DNA from: Lumbricus rubellus
Lineage: Eukaryota > Annelida > Clitellata > Crassiclitellata > Lumbricidae
Direction: 5' to 3'
Length of the DNA: 64,000 nt
Assembly (NCBI GenBank): GCA_945859605.1
Contig: OX243828.1
Location: forward strand, 24,871,288 to 24,935,287
A model generated the notes under the pieces. The model was not told the DNA's origin and ran no database searches. It saw only the letters and a list, made by a program, of their open reading frames with translations. The translations under genes were made by a program, and so were the position numbers. Positions within the stretch are counted from its first letter, which is position 1; every line of letters starts with the position of its first letter. Shown here piece after piece: positions 20,501 to 32,000 of this stretch.

Positions 20501-23500
20501 AATTGGATTTTGCATTTGGGATACCTGAACTGAATTCAATTTAAACTTGAGCTAAATAAAAATGAATCGTGTTTTAACGAGACACTGGTGTATTCGGAGC
20601 GCTCGGTCGAATAAGTACATTCTTTGCTACTCCACAGTTTGAAAACACACAATGGGACAAACAACATAGAACTTTATAATACATCGAAGTAGTACCTGGA
20701 AATGACAGATGCATATTATACCAAAAGTTGAGAGGAATGACTGAAATCTTACTATCAAACAAGTTATTTATACAGAAAAATAAAACTAATTTTGTTACAA
20801 ATAATGTACAGACAAATGGGATGACACGGAGAGCACACCCAGAAGGGAAACGTAGCTAAATTATAGAAGACAAAGCGAGATGCAGCAATATAATGTATGA
20901 CGTGTATGTGCACTTTTTACAGAGCTGCTTCAAGATTTATACGCAGAAACGCTTCCAACTGCATCACTGACACAGAGTCGGAGTTTCATGCCAAAGCGCA
21001 TGAACAATTGCTCAAGGTCCCTACGCAGTGCCTTGAGATGGATTCGAACTTGCAATCTTTCTGCTCGAAGGCACCGAACGTACCCTACACCACTGCACCC
21101 CACAATTTTTATAGACCCGTAAAGACAAACCAGGTAGTCGCCAAACTAAGAAGGAACAAAGCAAGGCAACAGTAAAAGGTTGCCAGTGTCTTGTTTACTA
21201 AAATGAACTGAAGATCGTTAAAGCAAAAGTGCCGTGCCCCAACTGACCTCTCGTGATTTATTTTCGTTCGTACTCTGAACTTTTATTCCGAATTTCTTGA
21301 AAGTCTCAATCAAGTTTACGTCATCAAAATTTGGTTCGTAACCATGATTCTTCTTTTTGTTTCGGAAAACCACACATCTGCCATTTGTCAACAACCCCGG
21401 AAACGCTGGCTAAATACACACATAGCCTCATGAAAAACAGCGTAAAATGTTTAGAGACATTTTAGACACACACAAAATAATAACCGGTGTGGAAAACAAA
21501 TTTTCTTCAGTGATTTGTCTGAAACGTTGAATTAGTTTGAAATTTCCTGATTACATGCAATCAATGTTAAAGATATAATGAAAGGTGCACAAGTTTTCTA
21601 AAACAGAGGTGTCGAATCTTTTAATTGTGGATAAGTGACAGCATTTAGCAGCAAGGTTTTGGTGAGCCATGAAAACTTGGCATGCTAGAAATTATATGAC
21701 CTGTGGGCCACTGGCTGTTTGACCCCGTTCTAGGAGATCCAGTTTCTAGTTACGTTATATGTATCCTATGAAAACATTCGTGAATATTATTTGGAAAAAG
21801 GGGGCCAGAATAATATAAGCTATTAGCTTTTACTAGCTTCCATTGCATTCTACTGTTACTTGTTACTATATAACAGGTGAAAATTATGCTCAATTGTAAA
21901 TGCACTCCTCCATACTGCATAACAATAAACATTGATGATTGATGATGAACTCCGATTATCATCCAAAAGTTTGTACAAGGCGGTTAGAGAAGAAGAAACC
22001 AGCCCTGTGTGTAAAGAGTCCTCGAGATGGATCTAAGGAAATACCTTCAAACAAAGGCATAATTATTCGCAGCCGATCCATTCCCGACTGGAGGGGGGGC
22101 GATTATTGAGGCCATCTACCAGTTATTATGTTCCTCAACTCACACATAAACGAGAAATGCTCATAGCAAATAAGCTTTTTCTAGTTACTGGCACTCCCTT
22201 ACAGTGCACAGTAGACCAGTTATGAAATTTTTATGTAATTGGTTAAAAAAAATTAACAAGTAAAAAGGTTCAATTACACAGAGAAACAAACCCTTTTGTC
22301 TGGTTCTTCACCGCCATCAGTGGGAAATATATTGTAGATGAAACCTGGGTCTTCTGAAGACAGACATAACATTTTTATTTTATTTTTTATTACAACTTGT
22401 TAATTCATAATTATTACCATTACACACAGTACAAATGAATGCTCAGGATTGAAAGTATTGCGTTAAGAATAGAAAATGATTATTAACAATAATTATAAAC
22501 GAAGATAAATGTCATTAAATCACTTTTTTATAAAGTGAACTTTTTATTTTGCTATTGCTTTAATAACTATTCCATTTGCATGGGCAAAAATCTCACTCAA
22601 AGTTGGTTGACAATTTTTCTTCATTGATTAAATCACAACTAGCTATTAATTAGTTGCTAATTCTGAAATATTAACTATAAAAATATTATAACTGCAAACA
22701 GCCTTGACCATTAGTTAAGAGTAGTAATACTAAGATAATGTTCCTGTAATCTGCTACCGGTAAATTAACTATAGAAACCTGACATTCGCAAGAGCTACTC
22801 AGAATACTGACTGCAGCAATTGTCATTACTGTGGGGTGCAAAGGTGTAGTGCCACTGTAGTGGGTATGTTCGTTTCCTTGCAGCCGGAGGGTTGCAGGTA
22901 CGAATCTACCTTAAGCCGTCATGTAGAGACCTTGGGCAAGTCGTTCACTCGCAAATGCTCAGCATTTCGGCGTGAAACTCCGCACTGTAGTCGGGAGCGC
23001 TTCTGAAAAGAAATTCTTGAAGGGACGCTATAACAAGTGCACATACATACATACAATACATACATACAATACAATACATACAATACATACAATACACTGG
23101 CTGCTGCTCGCCTAATTGCCGGTCTTCCCAAGTTCTCTCATATTTCTGTCTTTATTCGGGACACTCTCCACTGGCTTCCTGTACCACAGCGCATTGAGTT
23201 TAAGATTCTGACACTCATGCGCAATTCTCTTCTTGGGGTAGCTCCCTCTTACCTCTGTTCTCTCTGCATCCCGGTCTCCTCTCTCCCCGGCCGCTCTGCC
23301 CTTCGCTCGGCAGCCAGCGGCCTCCTTGTCGTGCCTCGCATGCGTGGAGCCACTGCCCAGTCCAGAAGCTTTGCTTATGCTGGCCCATCCTACTGGAACC
23401 GTCTTCCTCACAAACTTCGTCTTGAGCTTCTTAGTCTCTCTCTCCCTTTGTTTAGGAAACGCCTGAAGACTATGCTATTCGTTAGCGGCAGTGCTAACTA

Positions 23501-24888
23501 GGGTCGGGAGCGCTACTGAATCTGTGAGCGGCGCTATATAAATGTTCAATTACAATTACAATTACAATTACAATTACAATTACAATACACACATACATAC
23601 ATACATACATACAATACATACATACATACATACATACATACATACAATACATACATACAATACAATACAATACATACAATACATACATACATACATACAT
23701 ACATACACACACACACATACATACATACATACATACATACATACATACATACATACAATACAATACATACATACACACATGCAAATAGCTGATTTGAAAC
23801 TTTCCACAACGGCTTCACAATTAGAGATAACACAGATATCAATACTTACTTGTTCTAAGGACACATTCAGTAATCTCATTCAAATCATCTGAACATCCAC
23901 TTGTTGTCCTCGCAGGAACATTTTCGTAGATTGGCTGCTGTTGTTGAACCGCACCTTTACTCGAAGCGGGATTCCCTGGCAACGCATCCGATGGTTGGTA
24001 TAACTGTTTCCCTGACGACGCATCCTCAAGTTTATTCTTTGGCTGTTGAATGCTTGAAGATACAGTGGAGGGTGTCAACTGGCCGACTCCAGATCCCGAG
24101 TCTTTGGGCTGGGATATAAATCCACCTGAAGAAGGTGGTAATGACGACGTATTCGATGGATCCAGAAGCACAGCCAATTGGTCCTGGTGTGTTTCTTTCA
24201 GTGCTTCAATAAATGTAGGAAATGCCTCACTGCCACGCCTTGGCAGAATGTCCAAAAATTTTCCGACTTTGCCTTGCACGGTCTTTACAGACTAAAGAAA
24301 CAGAAAAGGCGGCGTTTGATAGAATCTGAAAAGGCAAGTGCTGTTCAAATACCAAGATAATTATGTAGAGATACATACAGTCATACACACTAATGAAGAA
24401 TCAAATACCAAGACAATCACGTAGATATATATACCCGGTACACGCTAACGAAGAAACACAAAACAAAATGATAATCATTATTATTGTTATTATTAAAATT
24501 TTAGTCTGTACTCACGTCAACACGATACTTTATTAATAACCCAAAATCATCCCAGAAATTTGAAAAGTTCATTAGCAGGCTCTCATTGTACAAAGTATGA
24601 TGAGAAGTGAAAAACTAGAAAAGAATCTAGAATCTTCACAGTAACAGGAATCTAAAAAAACAGAAAAGATTGCAAATAAATAGTCACCGTATGTTTACTT
24701 TACACTACTATACTGGCAGACTTGATAGGATGCTTAAAAAGTCGTACCTCAATTTCTTCTACCATGGTATTTGTCAGCGTGTAGTTTGACTGCATAACGG
24801 CGTAAAACTCCGAACTGGGATGCAATTCACGTACTAGGCGTAACCTGTTACGTATCAGCAAAGATTTATGCTGCTGAGACATCGCCAT
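16423..24888 (-). CDS. CARD-containing pseudocaspase
   Basis: Eight coding exons (minus): 24748-24888, 23850-24291, 22292-22353, 21248-21409, 19994-20195, 18904-19026, 17806-17897, 16423-16512; all junction phases agree and the total is 1314 nt, 437 residues plus stop, close to caspase-2/-9 length. Residues 1-~90 form a CARD like caspase-2/-9 (RLRLVRELHP, MVEEIE, FLDILPRRGSEAFPTFIEAL). A Ser/Gln/Pro-rich linker follows, then p20 and p10 folds (VDIVRNSEALKGKPKVV; p10 HWLVSSLIFLITKH, final LYF). Catalytic sites are gone: the SHG position reads FAPG and QACRG reads HLVDP; the S1-pocket Arg of p20 and the GSW motif of p10 are also replaced. The frame stays intact across eight exons, so I infer a non-proteolytic adaptor or inhibitor of CARD signalling, comparable in principle to cFLIP (which has DEDs). 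ATG chosen because a TTTTAG acceptor lies 5 nt upstream, implying a 5' UTR exon. Introns hold SINE, LINE and MITE insertions. Confidence 0.88.
16608..17342. mobile_element. TA-flanked TIR element with internal subrepeats
   Basis: 735 bp in the last intron of the caspase-like gene. The inverted ends match for ~70 bp around ACAAAATGGTA and GGACAAAACGGTATGGAT, with TA on both sides. Internal units of GAAATGGAAGCTGGATTA recur. No transposase frame. Confidence 0.75.
17463..17530. repeat. (TA)n microsatellite
   Basis: Pure TA run of ~68 bp inside the same intron; the Tyr/Ile frames across it are meaningless. Confidence 0.95.
18364..18457. mobile_element. Mini mariner-like MITE
   Basis: 94 bp, TIRs CACCGTGTCTCAATAAAAAC and its near complement, flanked by TA. 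A related CACCGTG-ended element lies at 60428-60599. Confidence 0.75.
18626..18846 (-). mobile_element. SINE-A, copy 5
   Basis: Full-length on minus with B-box GGTTGCAGGTTCGAATC, in an intron of the caspase-like gene between the exons at 18904 and 17897. Confidence 0.85.
19140..19735 (+). mobile_element. LINE reverse-transcriptase core fragment, split by hAT
   Basis: The sequence reads LALFDVSAAFDTVD before 19220 and HEILLERLSASFG after 19591, i.e. the RT block that follows the first catalytic Asp, of CR1/Rex-type LINEs. A 372-bp hAT MITE (19220-19591) splits it exactly. It lies in an intron of the caspase-like gene, in opposite orientation. Confidence 0.8.
19220..19591. mobile_element. hAT-type MITE (CAGCGGTTCTCAAC ends)
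   Basis: 372 bp, TIRs CAGCGGTTCTCAACG and GGTTGAGAACCGCTG, perfect 8-bp TSD CTGTAGAC (19212-19219, 19592-19599). The CAGxGGTTCTCAAC end is typical of the Charlie/MER-type hAT group in many animals. Confidence 0.92.
20903..21104 (-). mobile_element. SINE-A, copy 6
   Basis: Full-length, more diverged copy on minus, in an intron of the caspase-like gene between the two p20 exons. Confidence 0.8.
22829..23050 (+). mobile_element. SINE-A, copy 7
   Basis: Full-length on plus, with tail GGGAGCGCTTCTGAAAAG...GGGACGCTATAACAAGTGC and then CATA repeats. The LINE fragment that starts near 23095 follows directly. Confidence 0.85.
23095..23535 (+). mobile_element. LINE reverse-transcriptase C-terminus with intact 3' end
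   Basis: Open frame of ~140 residues: AARLIAGLPKFSHI, TLHWLPVPQRIEFKILTL, QSRSFAYAGPSYWNRLP, then LFRKRLKTMLF. This is the C-terminal region of a CR1/Rex-like non-LTR retrotransposon. The stop is followed by GGGAGCGCTACTGAATCTGTGAGCGGCGCTATATAAATG and an (ATTACA)n tail. It is 5' truncated at the SINE. It is the least decayed LINE copy of this family in the window. Confidence 0.9.
23536..23777. repeat. (ATTACA)n and (CATA)n/(ACATACAT) microsatellites
   Basis: Tail repeat of the preceding LINE followed by long imperfect CATA arrays. The Tyr/Cys/Met/Val and Ile/His/Thr frames over it are not genes. Confidence 0.95.
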
Positions 24889-26049
24889 AGTGCCTAAAAC
24901 AAAAGATTGCCATGCATACAGCATTTCTGTATAAATTGTCATGGGTTGCTCAAAATTCCGGCTTAATTCGAGTGATTATAACACCAGTTAAATTAAGGTT
25001 ATGTCATAATTTTAACAACACCTGTGCATAAAAGAAGCTACGGGTCAGCAAAGAAGGCCTGTCCCTTGGCATTAGCTGGTTACAATGGTTTCAAATGTCA
25101 GTGGCATGAAGTGGTGAGATTGCATTAGTTTAATGTATTTAAAATTTTTCCTGGATACGTTCAATTTTACAGTTCCTCCCACTCGAAAGGCGGTTGTTTG
25201 CCAGATAAGAGAGGCCAGTGTATCTACCACTGTGACATTTCATTATTTTGATTAGGCATATAATTAATCAAGTCTGAAAGGCCTAAAATAGAAAAACTTC
25301 TATTGTCATACTTTTCTCACTTTGTACATCGAATCAAGTTTTTTAGAATTTCCTATCATGAGTTTTCTGTTATCCACCCAGGCAAACACCCGAAAAATCT
25401 GAAAATTCCTCTAGATGTGGGTACAAGAACGAACAAATGTTGTTCTTATACATGTATCTTCTCACTATAACAGTCAGGTAGGCTACTTGGATGGCTAAAT
25501 CCGTGCAAAGGAATAGTTTGTAAAGTAACTTACTTGCCTTGAAAAGTAAAAGGTATAAAGTCGATTCTTAACAGTGAAACGGTTCTGTACAGCTATGCAG
25601 TAGCAACATTACCAGCCCATTACCATGCGTAACTTTTTGTGACCCATATAATATTCTTTATTGGGACTCCCCGAAATTTTTGTCTGGATTTATGTTGAAA
25701 TCAGGCAATCACGACTGGACTACGAATCAAAACGTTTGGGGTAACAAGCAGTCGCAATTTTATCTACGTTAAAAAGCACCAGCATTAAATTACACATCAA
25801 AAAGACACTCATTAAGATAACCAGACCTTTAGAACAATTGCTAACGATAAAATAATAAAAGTTTGATTTTAAAAACGACAATGATTATTGCTCAAATAGG
25901 AATTTTGTTGGGAATTTCCCTTCGTAATACGCGAGCATGATGATGAGCGGAGGTTTGTTCATCGTCTTTCATGCGAAGGTGTTGTGAAAATTAATGACTT
26001 CACCTTAATCTACAACGTATCCCCGAAAGGTTTTCTTTTATTCGAAACC

Positions 26050-26081
<32 letters not shown>

Positions 26082-26171
26082 TATCCTTCCTTTAAAAGTT
26101 CTTCTTAATCTGTCTGCATAATTATATTCTAAAAGCAAGAGAAAGAGAGAGACAGACAGAGAGAGAGAGCA
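24889..26171. other. 5' flank of the caspase-like gene
   Basis: An acceptor TTTTGTTTTAG ends at 24894, so a non-coding first exon and promoter should lie in this stretch. I could not place them. A short (GTCT)n run lies near 26050-26085. No other coding signal. Confidence 0.45.
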
Positions 26172-26372
26172 GGGCCGTTTTAAAGGAATTTTCAGAACTG
26201 CACAAACCCCGTCTTTCCTTTTCCATGGGGATAAATCACTTCCAATCGGAGGACATTGACCTTTTTGCTAATTTTAACTGCAAGGAAGTGCTTCTACAAC
26301 TGCAAAATCCGTTTAGAACTGCACATTGTGTGTACAACTGCACGTTAAAAAAAGACCTGGTTAAAGAAACGG
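26172..26372 (+). repeat. Dispersed repeat D, copy 2
   Basis: Begins GGGCCGTTTTAAAGGAATTTT, ends ACGTTAAAAAAAGACCTGG; colinear with the copy at 8998-9200. Confidence 0.65.
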
Positions 26373-26631
26373 ATAGCCTACGTTCAGACGGTCAGAGTGA
26401 AACAGTATGAACTTTTAAAACCTATTCTTCCACCTTGTGAATGCAACGGAAACACTTCCTTATAATATAATAAATATTATTTCTCTAATAATTATAAACA
26501 TATTATACTCTGGCCATAGGCCTATAATTTCTTACAAAACTGACTTTTCTATCTGCTGTGCAAAACCTAATAGAAAACTAATAAATTATAATTCAAGATC
26601 AGTGCGTTTGCAGGCGGTTCATTAAAGTATA

Positions 26632-26635
<4 letters not shown>

Positions 26636-26683
<48 letters not shown>

Positions 26684-26685
26684 CA
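26636..26685. repeat. (TTAC)n microsatellite
   Basis: Pure TTAC run of about 50 bp. Confidence 0.95.
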
Positions 26686-27306
26686 GTTCTGTCTATTTTA
26701 AGCACTTTCGTTTACCTTATTCGCAACGATAGGTGACGCGACGATCGCTTTGATAAGGAGTAACCAGTCGTTTAATATAGACTCCGTGGTACTTTCCTTC
26801 ACAAACTTCGTTCAAATTTTCTCATTTATTTCCCTACCCCAGACCCCCAAAACACGTTTTCCCATGTAGTTTCCAGTCGCTGAAATTATCATTAAAGTTT
26901 TGTGGTGAGGATGGAAATTTTTTGAAAATATAGATGTATGTCCAAAATGCGAAGACGTTTTCAGCAAGACGTTTTTGGCTGAGTTGGCATTTCACGTTAC
27001 ACACGGGTTGGACACATGCAAACAGTTGGTCAATGTATGGAGATAATGTTGAACGTACGATGGTAAAGTTATGGATTACCTGATTTCCGACGACGGTAGA
27101 TGTTTTCCTAAAGCTGTGAGTTCATATCGAGTATTATTTTCGATTAAATTTGTTGAAATCGTGATAAACACGTGCTGCGTAAGATTCACTTTGAAGTTTG
27201 AACAGATTTTGTCGGTTTACGGTGTTTTTCATTCTCACCATCGTCATCTAGCGAATGCAATTAGATCATTTCAGGTCGTTTTGTTGACGTTTCGTGAAAG
27301 TGCTCT

Positions 27307-27340
27307 GCCATCTAGCGAATGTTCGCATTCGCTAGATGGC
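27307..27340. other. Perfect 15-bp hairpin with TTCG loop
   Basis: GCCATCTAGCGAATG, loop TTCG, then the exact complement. A UUCG loop makes an RNA of this sequence very stable. A partial upstream echo (CATCTAGCGAATGCAATTAG) is at about 27245. Function unknown. Confidence 0.8.
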
Positions 27341-27856
27341 TTTCCATCACAGATTTATCTCCTAAATTAATAAAGCTAGTCGAGGGCGTTTAAGATATTA
27401 AATAAAATATGTTTTGGACGTCCGAAATTTTTTTAAAAGCCGTGGTAAGTTTTTAACGAGATTTTGAATTTATTTTTGTAGGTGAGGGAGTGTACGTAGG
27501 TGTACTTTGAGGAACGTACGCAGATGTACGCGTCGAACGGGGCTTGAGTGTCAAACAAGGATTGTCAAATTAGAAAACTGTTGCACAGCGTACATCTAAA
27601 AAAATTGCGCTATGTTTCGTTATTGAACACCATAGATATAATATAATATATTTATGTATCTATGCTGTACACATCGCTGCAGTAAAGCGATAATAGGGGT
27701 TCAACAACGTTTACGAGGACGCGTGTTGGAAAGTATTAACCGTTGTTAGTATTGTTCCTATGATATGATTTTTATTTTGTGAAAAAGACGAGGTATCCGT
27801 TTGGACTGATACGTGGCAATTTTTCTTAATACTGAACGGCGGTATTACTGAGATTA

Positions 27857-28644
27857 GGGTTACCATGCGTCCGGGTTTCCCCGGACATGTCCTCTTTTTT
27901 GGCCTATGTCCGGGGCGTCCAGGCTGCTTTCGAGAAATATGGCTTTTGTCCGGGTTTTCCCCCGCCTGTTCCCTGATCGATCGATCTTACCTAATTTTCG
28001 GGAAAGTAAGTCCTTTCCGTGTTATAATACTATTCAGTTCCGTGAACTAAAGGCGCGTTCCAGCAATATTTAGGTCAATGGTATGGTCCGTATGGATAGC
28101 CTACCATTGGACTTCCGGTTCCTGAGGCGGTTTTTTCAAACGCATAAATATAACGCTAGGTAGGCCTACACTGTACAATGTACATAATGATAATAGTAAA
28201 TAAAAAATAATTATTAATATATTCAAATTCACAAAAAAATTGAAAAAAGCCGAAATGTGAGTATTTACAGACGCACTGAAAACCCAATGCACAGGTTTTC
28301 TCAGCAGTCAGCCTAACTTGTTGAAGGCCATCAGTTTTTGGGCTGAGCCCCAAGCTCAGGCTATGGTAAGTAAGTAAGTAAGTAAGTAAGAAATTCACTC
28401 TGTTGTTTATGTGTACAGTCAGTGACAGACTGACAGTAATGTAATGTGTACTGAACTGAAGTACTGAGCACTGACTCAATAAACCATGTACAATAAGAAC
28501 AATATTTTGTGTAGTTTTATGTTACCTTTGTTGTACAAAACTTGACAATGGTTTAGCACTATGAGGCTAGGAGCGCGCTACGAAATGGCAACCGGATGAA
28601 CATTTTGTGTGTCCTCTTTTTCATCTGAGCACTTATGGTAACCC
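27857..28644. mobile_element. TA-flanked TIR element, family 2, copy 2
   Basis: 788 bp with ends GGGTTACCAT and ATGGTAACCC flanked by TA; sub-terminal CCCCGGACATGTCC resembles the CCGGGACA motifs of the element at 11238-12079. A (TAAG)n run lies near 28370-28392. No transposase frame. Confidence 0.75.
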
Positions 28645-29074
28645 TAACTGAGATTCCTACGCTGGTGGTTCTGGCTAAACATACTTCGTACTATGCTACT
28701 TTTATTTGTTATGACCATCTATGCTTGACTTAGAACCTACTTACGTTTGTGTGTAAATCAGCATTCCATTTTACTGAGCCCAGACTGTTTCCCCTCTGTG
28801 CATACGAGTGCAAATCATTTTGACTAAAAGGTATATTTACCAAATTACCGAGCATCAACTTTGTATGATTACAAGTGAGAAATTGCAGCATTTATGTTGT
28901 GTTTAATTTATCTTATATTGCATTTGAAAATCACGTTATGGCGGAACTGTAGGGTAGAATTACATTTTTTGGCTCTACAGATGTCCAAGTTTGTTGTGAA
29001 GTGATAATTTTTGTCGGGCAGTTCAGTGATTCACCGCTTGATGTAATTTGCATTTACAGTGTAGCGCTGTTGAA
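28645..29074 (+). promoter_or_regulatory. 5' flank/5' UTR of the plus-strand gene
   Basis: A possible acceptor (TTTACAG, ending 29059) lies 15 nt before the ATG at 29075, so an upstream non-coding exon is likely. No TATA-like promoter motif is convincing. Confidence 0.3.
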
Positions 29075-32000
29075 ATGGCAGCTGTCGATTCTTACGATTC
29101 TGATGGAGGACTGGAAGAGATTTCCATAACTGATAGCAATAAGCAGTTAATGGAAAACTGGTATTCCATTAACAAGCACCTCAAATCGGAGAAGGAGAAG
29201 GTGAAAGAGAAGCGACGCAATCATCACCTTCTCTGCGCTGAACAAAAGGTATCTTTCTTCGTAATAATTGTTGCAATTAATATTTATGTAGCTCGTGTCT
29301 TTATGTAATTGAGACTGCCTTCTTTAAGAGTATGTGGTATGCTCATCTTGCTGCATATTGAGATTCTAATATACTGCAGGGCTTTTGAAGGATGTTGAAA
29401 GCTCAGAACTTTTTTAATGTTGTCTTATTAGCAGCCTCTTAAACACACATGTGCTGCATTCAGCTACACTTCATAAATGAGTTTATGAAAATAATATTCA
29501 GAGGTGGTCCAATGGCCATTTTTTCAACTGAACATATTGTTAGGCTGGAGTCTAGCTTCACTGAACAATGAACATTTTACTATTTACTGCTTTGTAAGCG
29601 GAGCAGCGATTCAAGGTTCTTGTGCTTTCACACACCAAGCACTCAAGCAATTGCGAGTGAAGGACTTGCCCAGGGTTCCTACATGACGACTTGAGGTGTA
29701 TTCGACATGTATCAAACATCGAGATGCATCCATAAATACATGTATACTGATTTACTTTGTGGACCTTTGCCATTCTGGTAATATATGTGCCAGGGAACGC
29801 TGAGCACATTTTCGCCTTGAGCTTATATTTTTGGCTCTTGTTTTCTTGTGTTCTGGTCAAATCCTGGATACAGTCGAAGACGTACTTTGAACGTTTTAAG
29901 CTACACATTCATATGACAGCCTTGTACAATGTACATGTATGTCATTTTTTGAAATTTCCTTAAACTTCAGATAACAAAATATCACCTTGCGGGAGGTTGC
30001 ATTTAAGAACTGTTATTTGCATTGATTTTAGCTTATACACATATAATCATCTTTGATAATTACACTGTATTTCTAGAACAAAGCGCAGTACTATATATTC
30101 ACTAGTAATATGAAAGTCCTGTTTATGTATGCTTTTGTAAAACAGAAGTCGAGGAGTGGTAAAGTTAAAGAAAAGTCAAGTGGCAAAGACTCTTCACAGA
30201 AACTGTTTGAAAGTGGCAGCAAGAAAACGGAGAATAAAGCAAAGAGAGCAAAATTTGACGATGACGATAATGCCGATGAGAAGGAGGACGTAGAAACTGA
30301 GGCAGAGAAATTGGCCACAAAACCATTATCTGATGAAGAAGGTATTTAGTTTGTGTCCAATATCTAATACCTACCTCATACCGTGCAAGAGAGGTTACGA
30401 TGTTTCCTTTAATTATTAATTGGCACGCAATTTCATGCTAACGGCTAACCTATTTGCTAGTATGTGCAATTGTTATAGCGCTCCTTCAAGCTCTTTAATC
30501 AGAGACGCTCCCAACTGCAGCGTGGACACTGCATCAGAGTTTCATGCCAAAGCGCTGAGCAATTGCAAGTGAAGGACTTGCCCAAGGTCCCTACACAGTG
30601 ACTTGAGGTGGATTCGAACCTGCAACCCTCCGGCTGATAGCAATAAACATATTCAATACACCACTGCACCCCAAATTGTTTATGTTCTGACCTTTGCTGG
30701 TGGTGTGCCAATGTTTGAATGTTTGCTTTGTGGTACAATAAAAAGTTCAAGCTGCCTCTCACGAAACTGAAAATTTCTGAAGTAAATGAAAGACTTTTGA
30801 CAAGGATCGAGTTTAACTCATTCACATAAATGATTTATGGTTATGATTATAATAAACTGTCCTTTTTTGCCGTGCTAGAGTCGGGAGCGCTTCTTAGTAG
30901 TCCCCTTTAAGAAGCGCTATATAAATTCTTGAATGAATTAATAATTTACCTGTTTTAGATGTTGGTTGTTCGGCTGAAGAAGTTGACGAGGATAATAAAA
31001 GTTCAGAAGACTTTATAGCATTTGAAAAGTAAGTTAGATATTTTATTCGATACCTAAGACAAAACGTTTCTGAACTTTTTTCATGAAACAGAGTTGCCTG
31101 CTGTTGGAATCAGGCTGGGCACTTTAACTACAATCTGCATTTGTTTTCAAGTCTCTTTCAGTGCACTGGTCTTTAAAGGGTTAACACTTGTGGGGTGTGG
31201 TGGTGTTGGGGTATGTTCGTTGCCTTAGAGCCAAAAGGTTGCGAGTTCGAATCCACCTCAATTCACCATGTGAGGACCCTGAACAAGTCCTTCACTCACA
31301 ATTGCTTATGCTCTTCAACGTGAAACTTCGATTCAGCGTTTGCGCTGTAGTCAGGATCGCCTTTCAGTACTTAGAAATCATGAAGAAAGCTATAATAAGT
31401 GCTCAACTGCTCAAGCATACAACACTTCTTAAGATTTAATTAGTCGATTTCGGATCAGGACTTAAAGTGTGTCTGGACTGTTATGGACGGCGTCAATGCA
31501 TTTATTTTGAAATCTGAACGCCGTCCTGCCATTTATTGGCCAGTATAGCCTGGAAAGGTATGGGGCATCCAGGCACTTATTTTGGAAAGGTGATGGGCGT
31601 CCAGGCACTTATTTTTCCACACTTTAAACACTTTCGAATGTTGTGTACTGTGGTTGAGACATAAAGTTTGAGTTGGTGTTTGTTGATGAACAAATTGATG
31701 TCTAGGACTAAGGAAAGCAACAGCAGGTAATTATAATTGCCGCTCAGATGGGCTTGAAATGTTTTTAACCAACGTTCTTTCTTGTTCTGAGTTTTGATGG
31801 GAACATAATTGAATATTTCAGGAAAGACGGCGGCGTTAAACCAGTCTGCCTCAAAGACTTGATGAAGGTTGATCCAGGTTTGGAAAGCGCATTGGCCTTC
31901 AAGAACAAACATCTGTTTGGCAGACATGTTCATCGACAGCCAAGTAAGTGCCCCATCCATAGATTACATATGCAAAAAATCATATTTTCGACCTCCTCAC

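Noticed and set aside
23494..23892. Cys/Met/Tyr/Val and Ile/His/Thr repeat frames on both strands
   Set aside because: (CATA)n array following a LINE tail.
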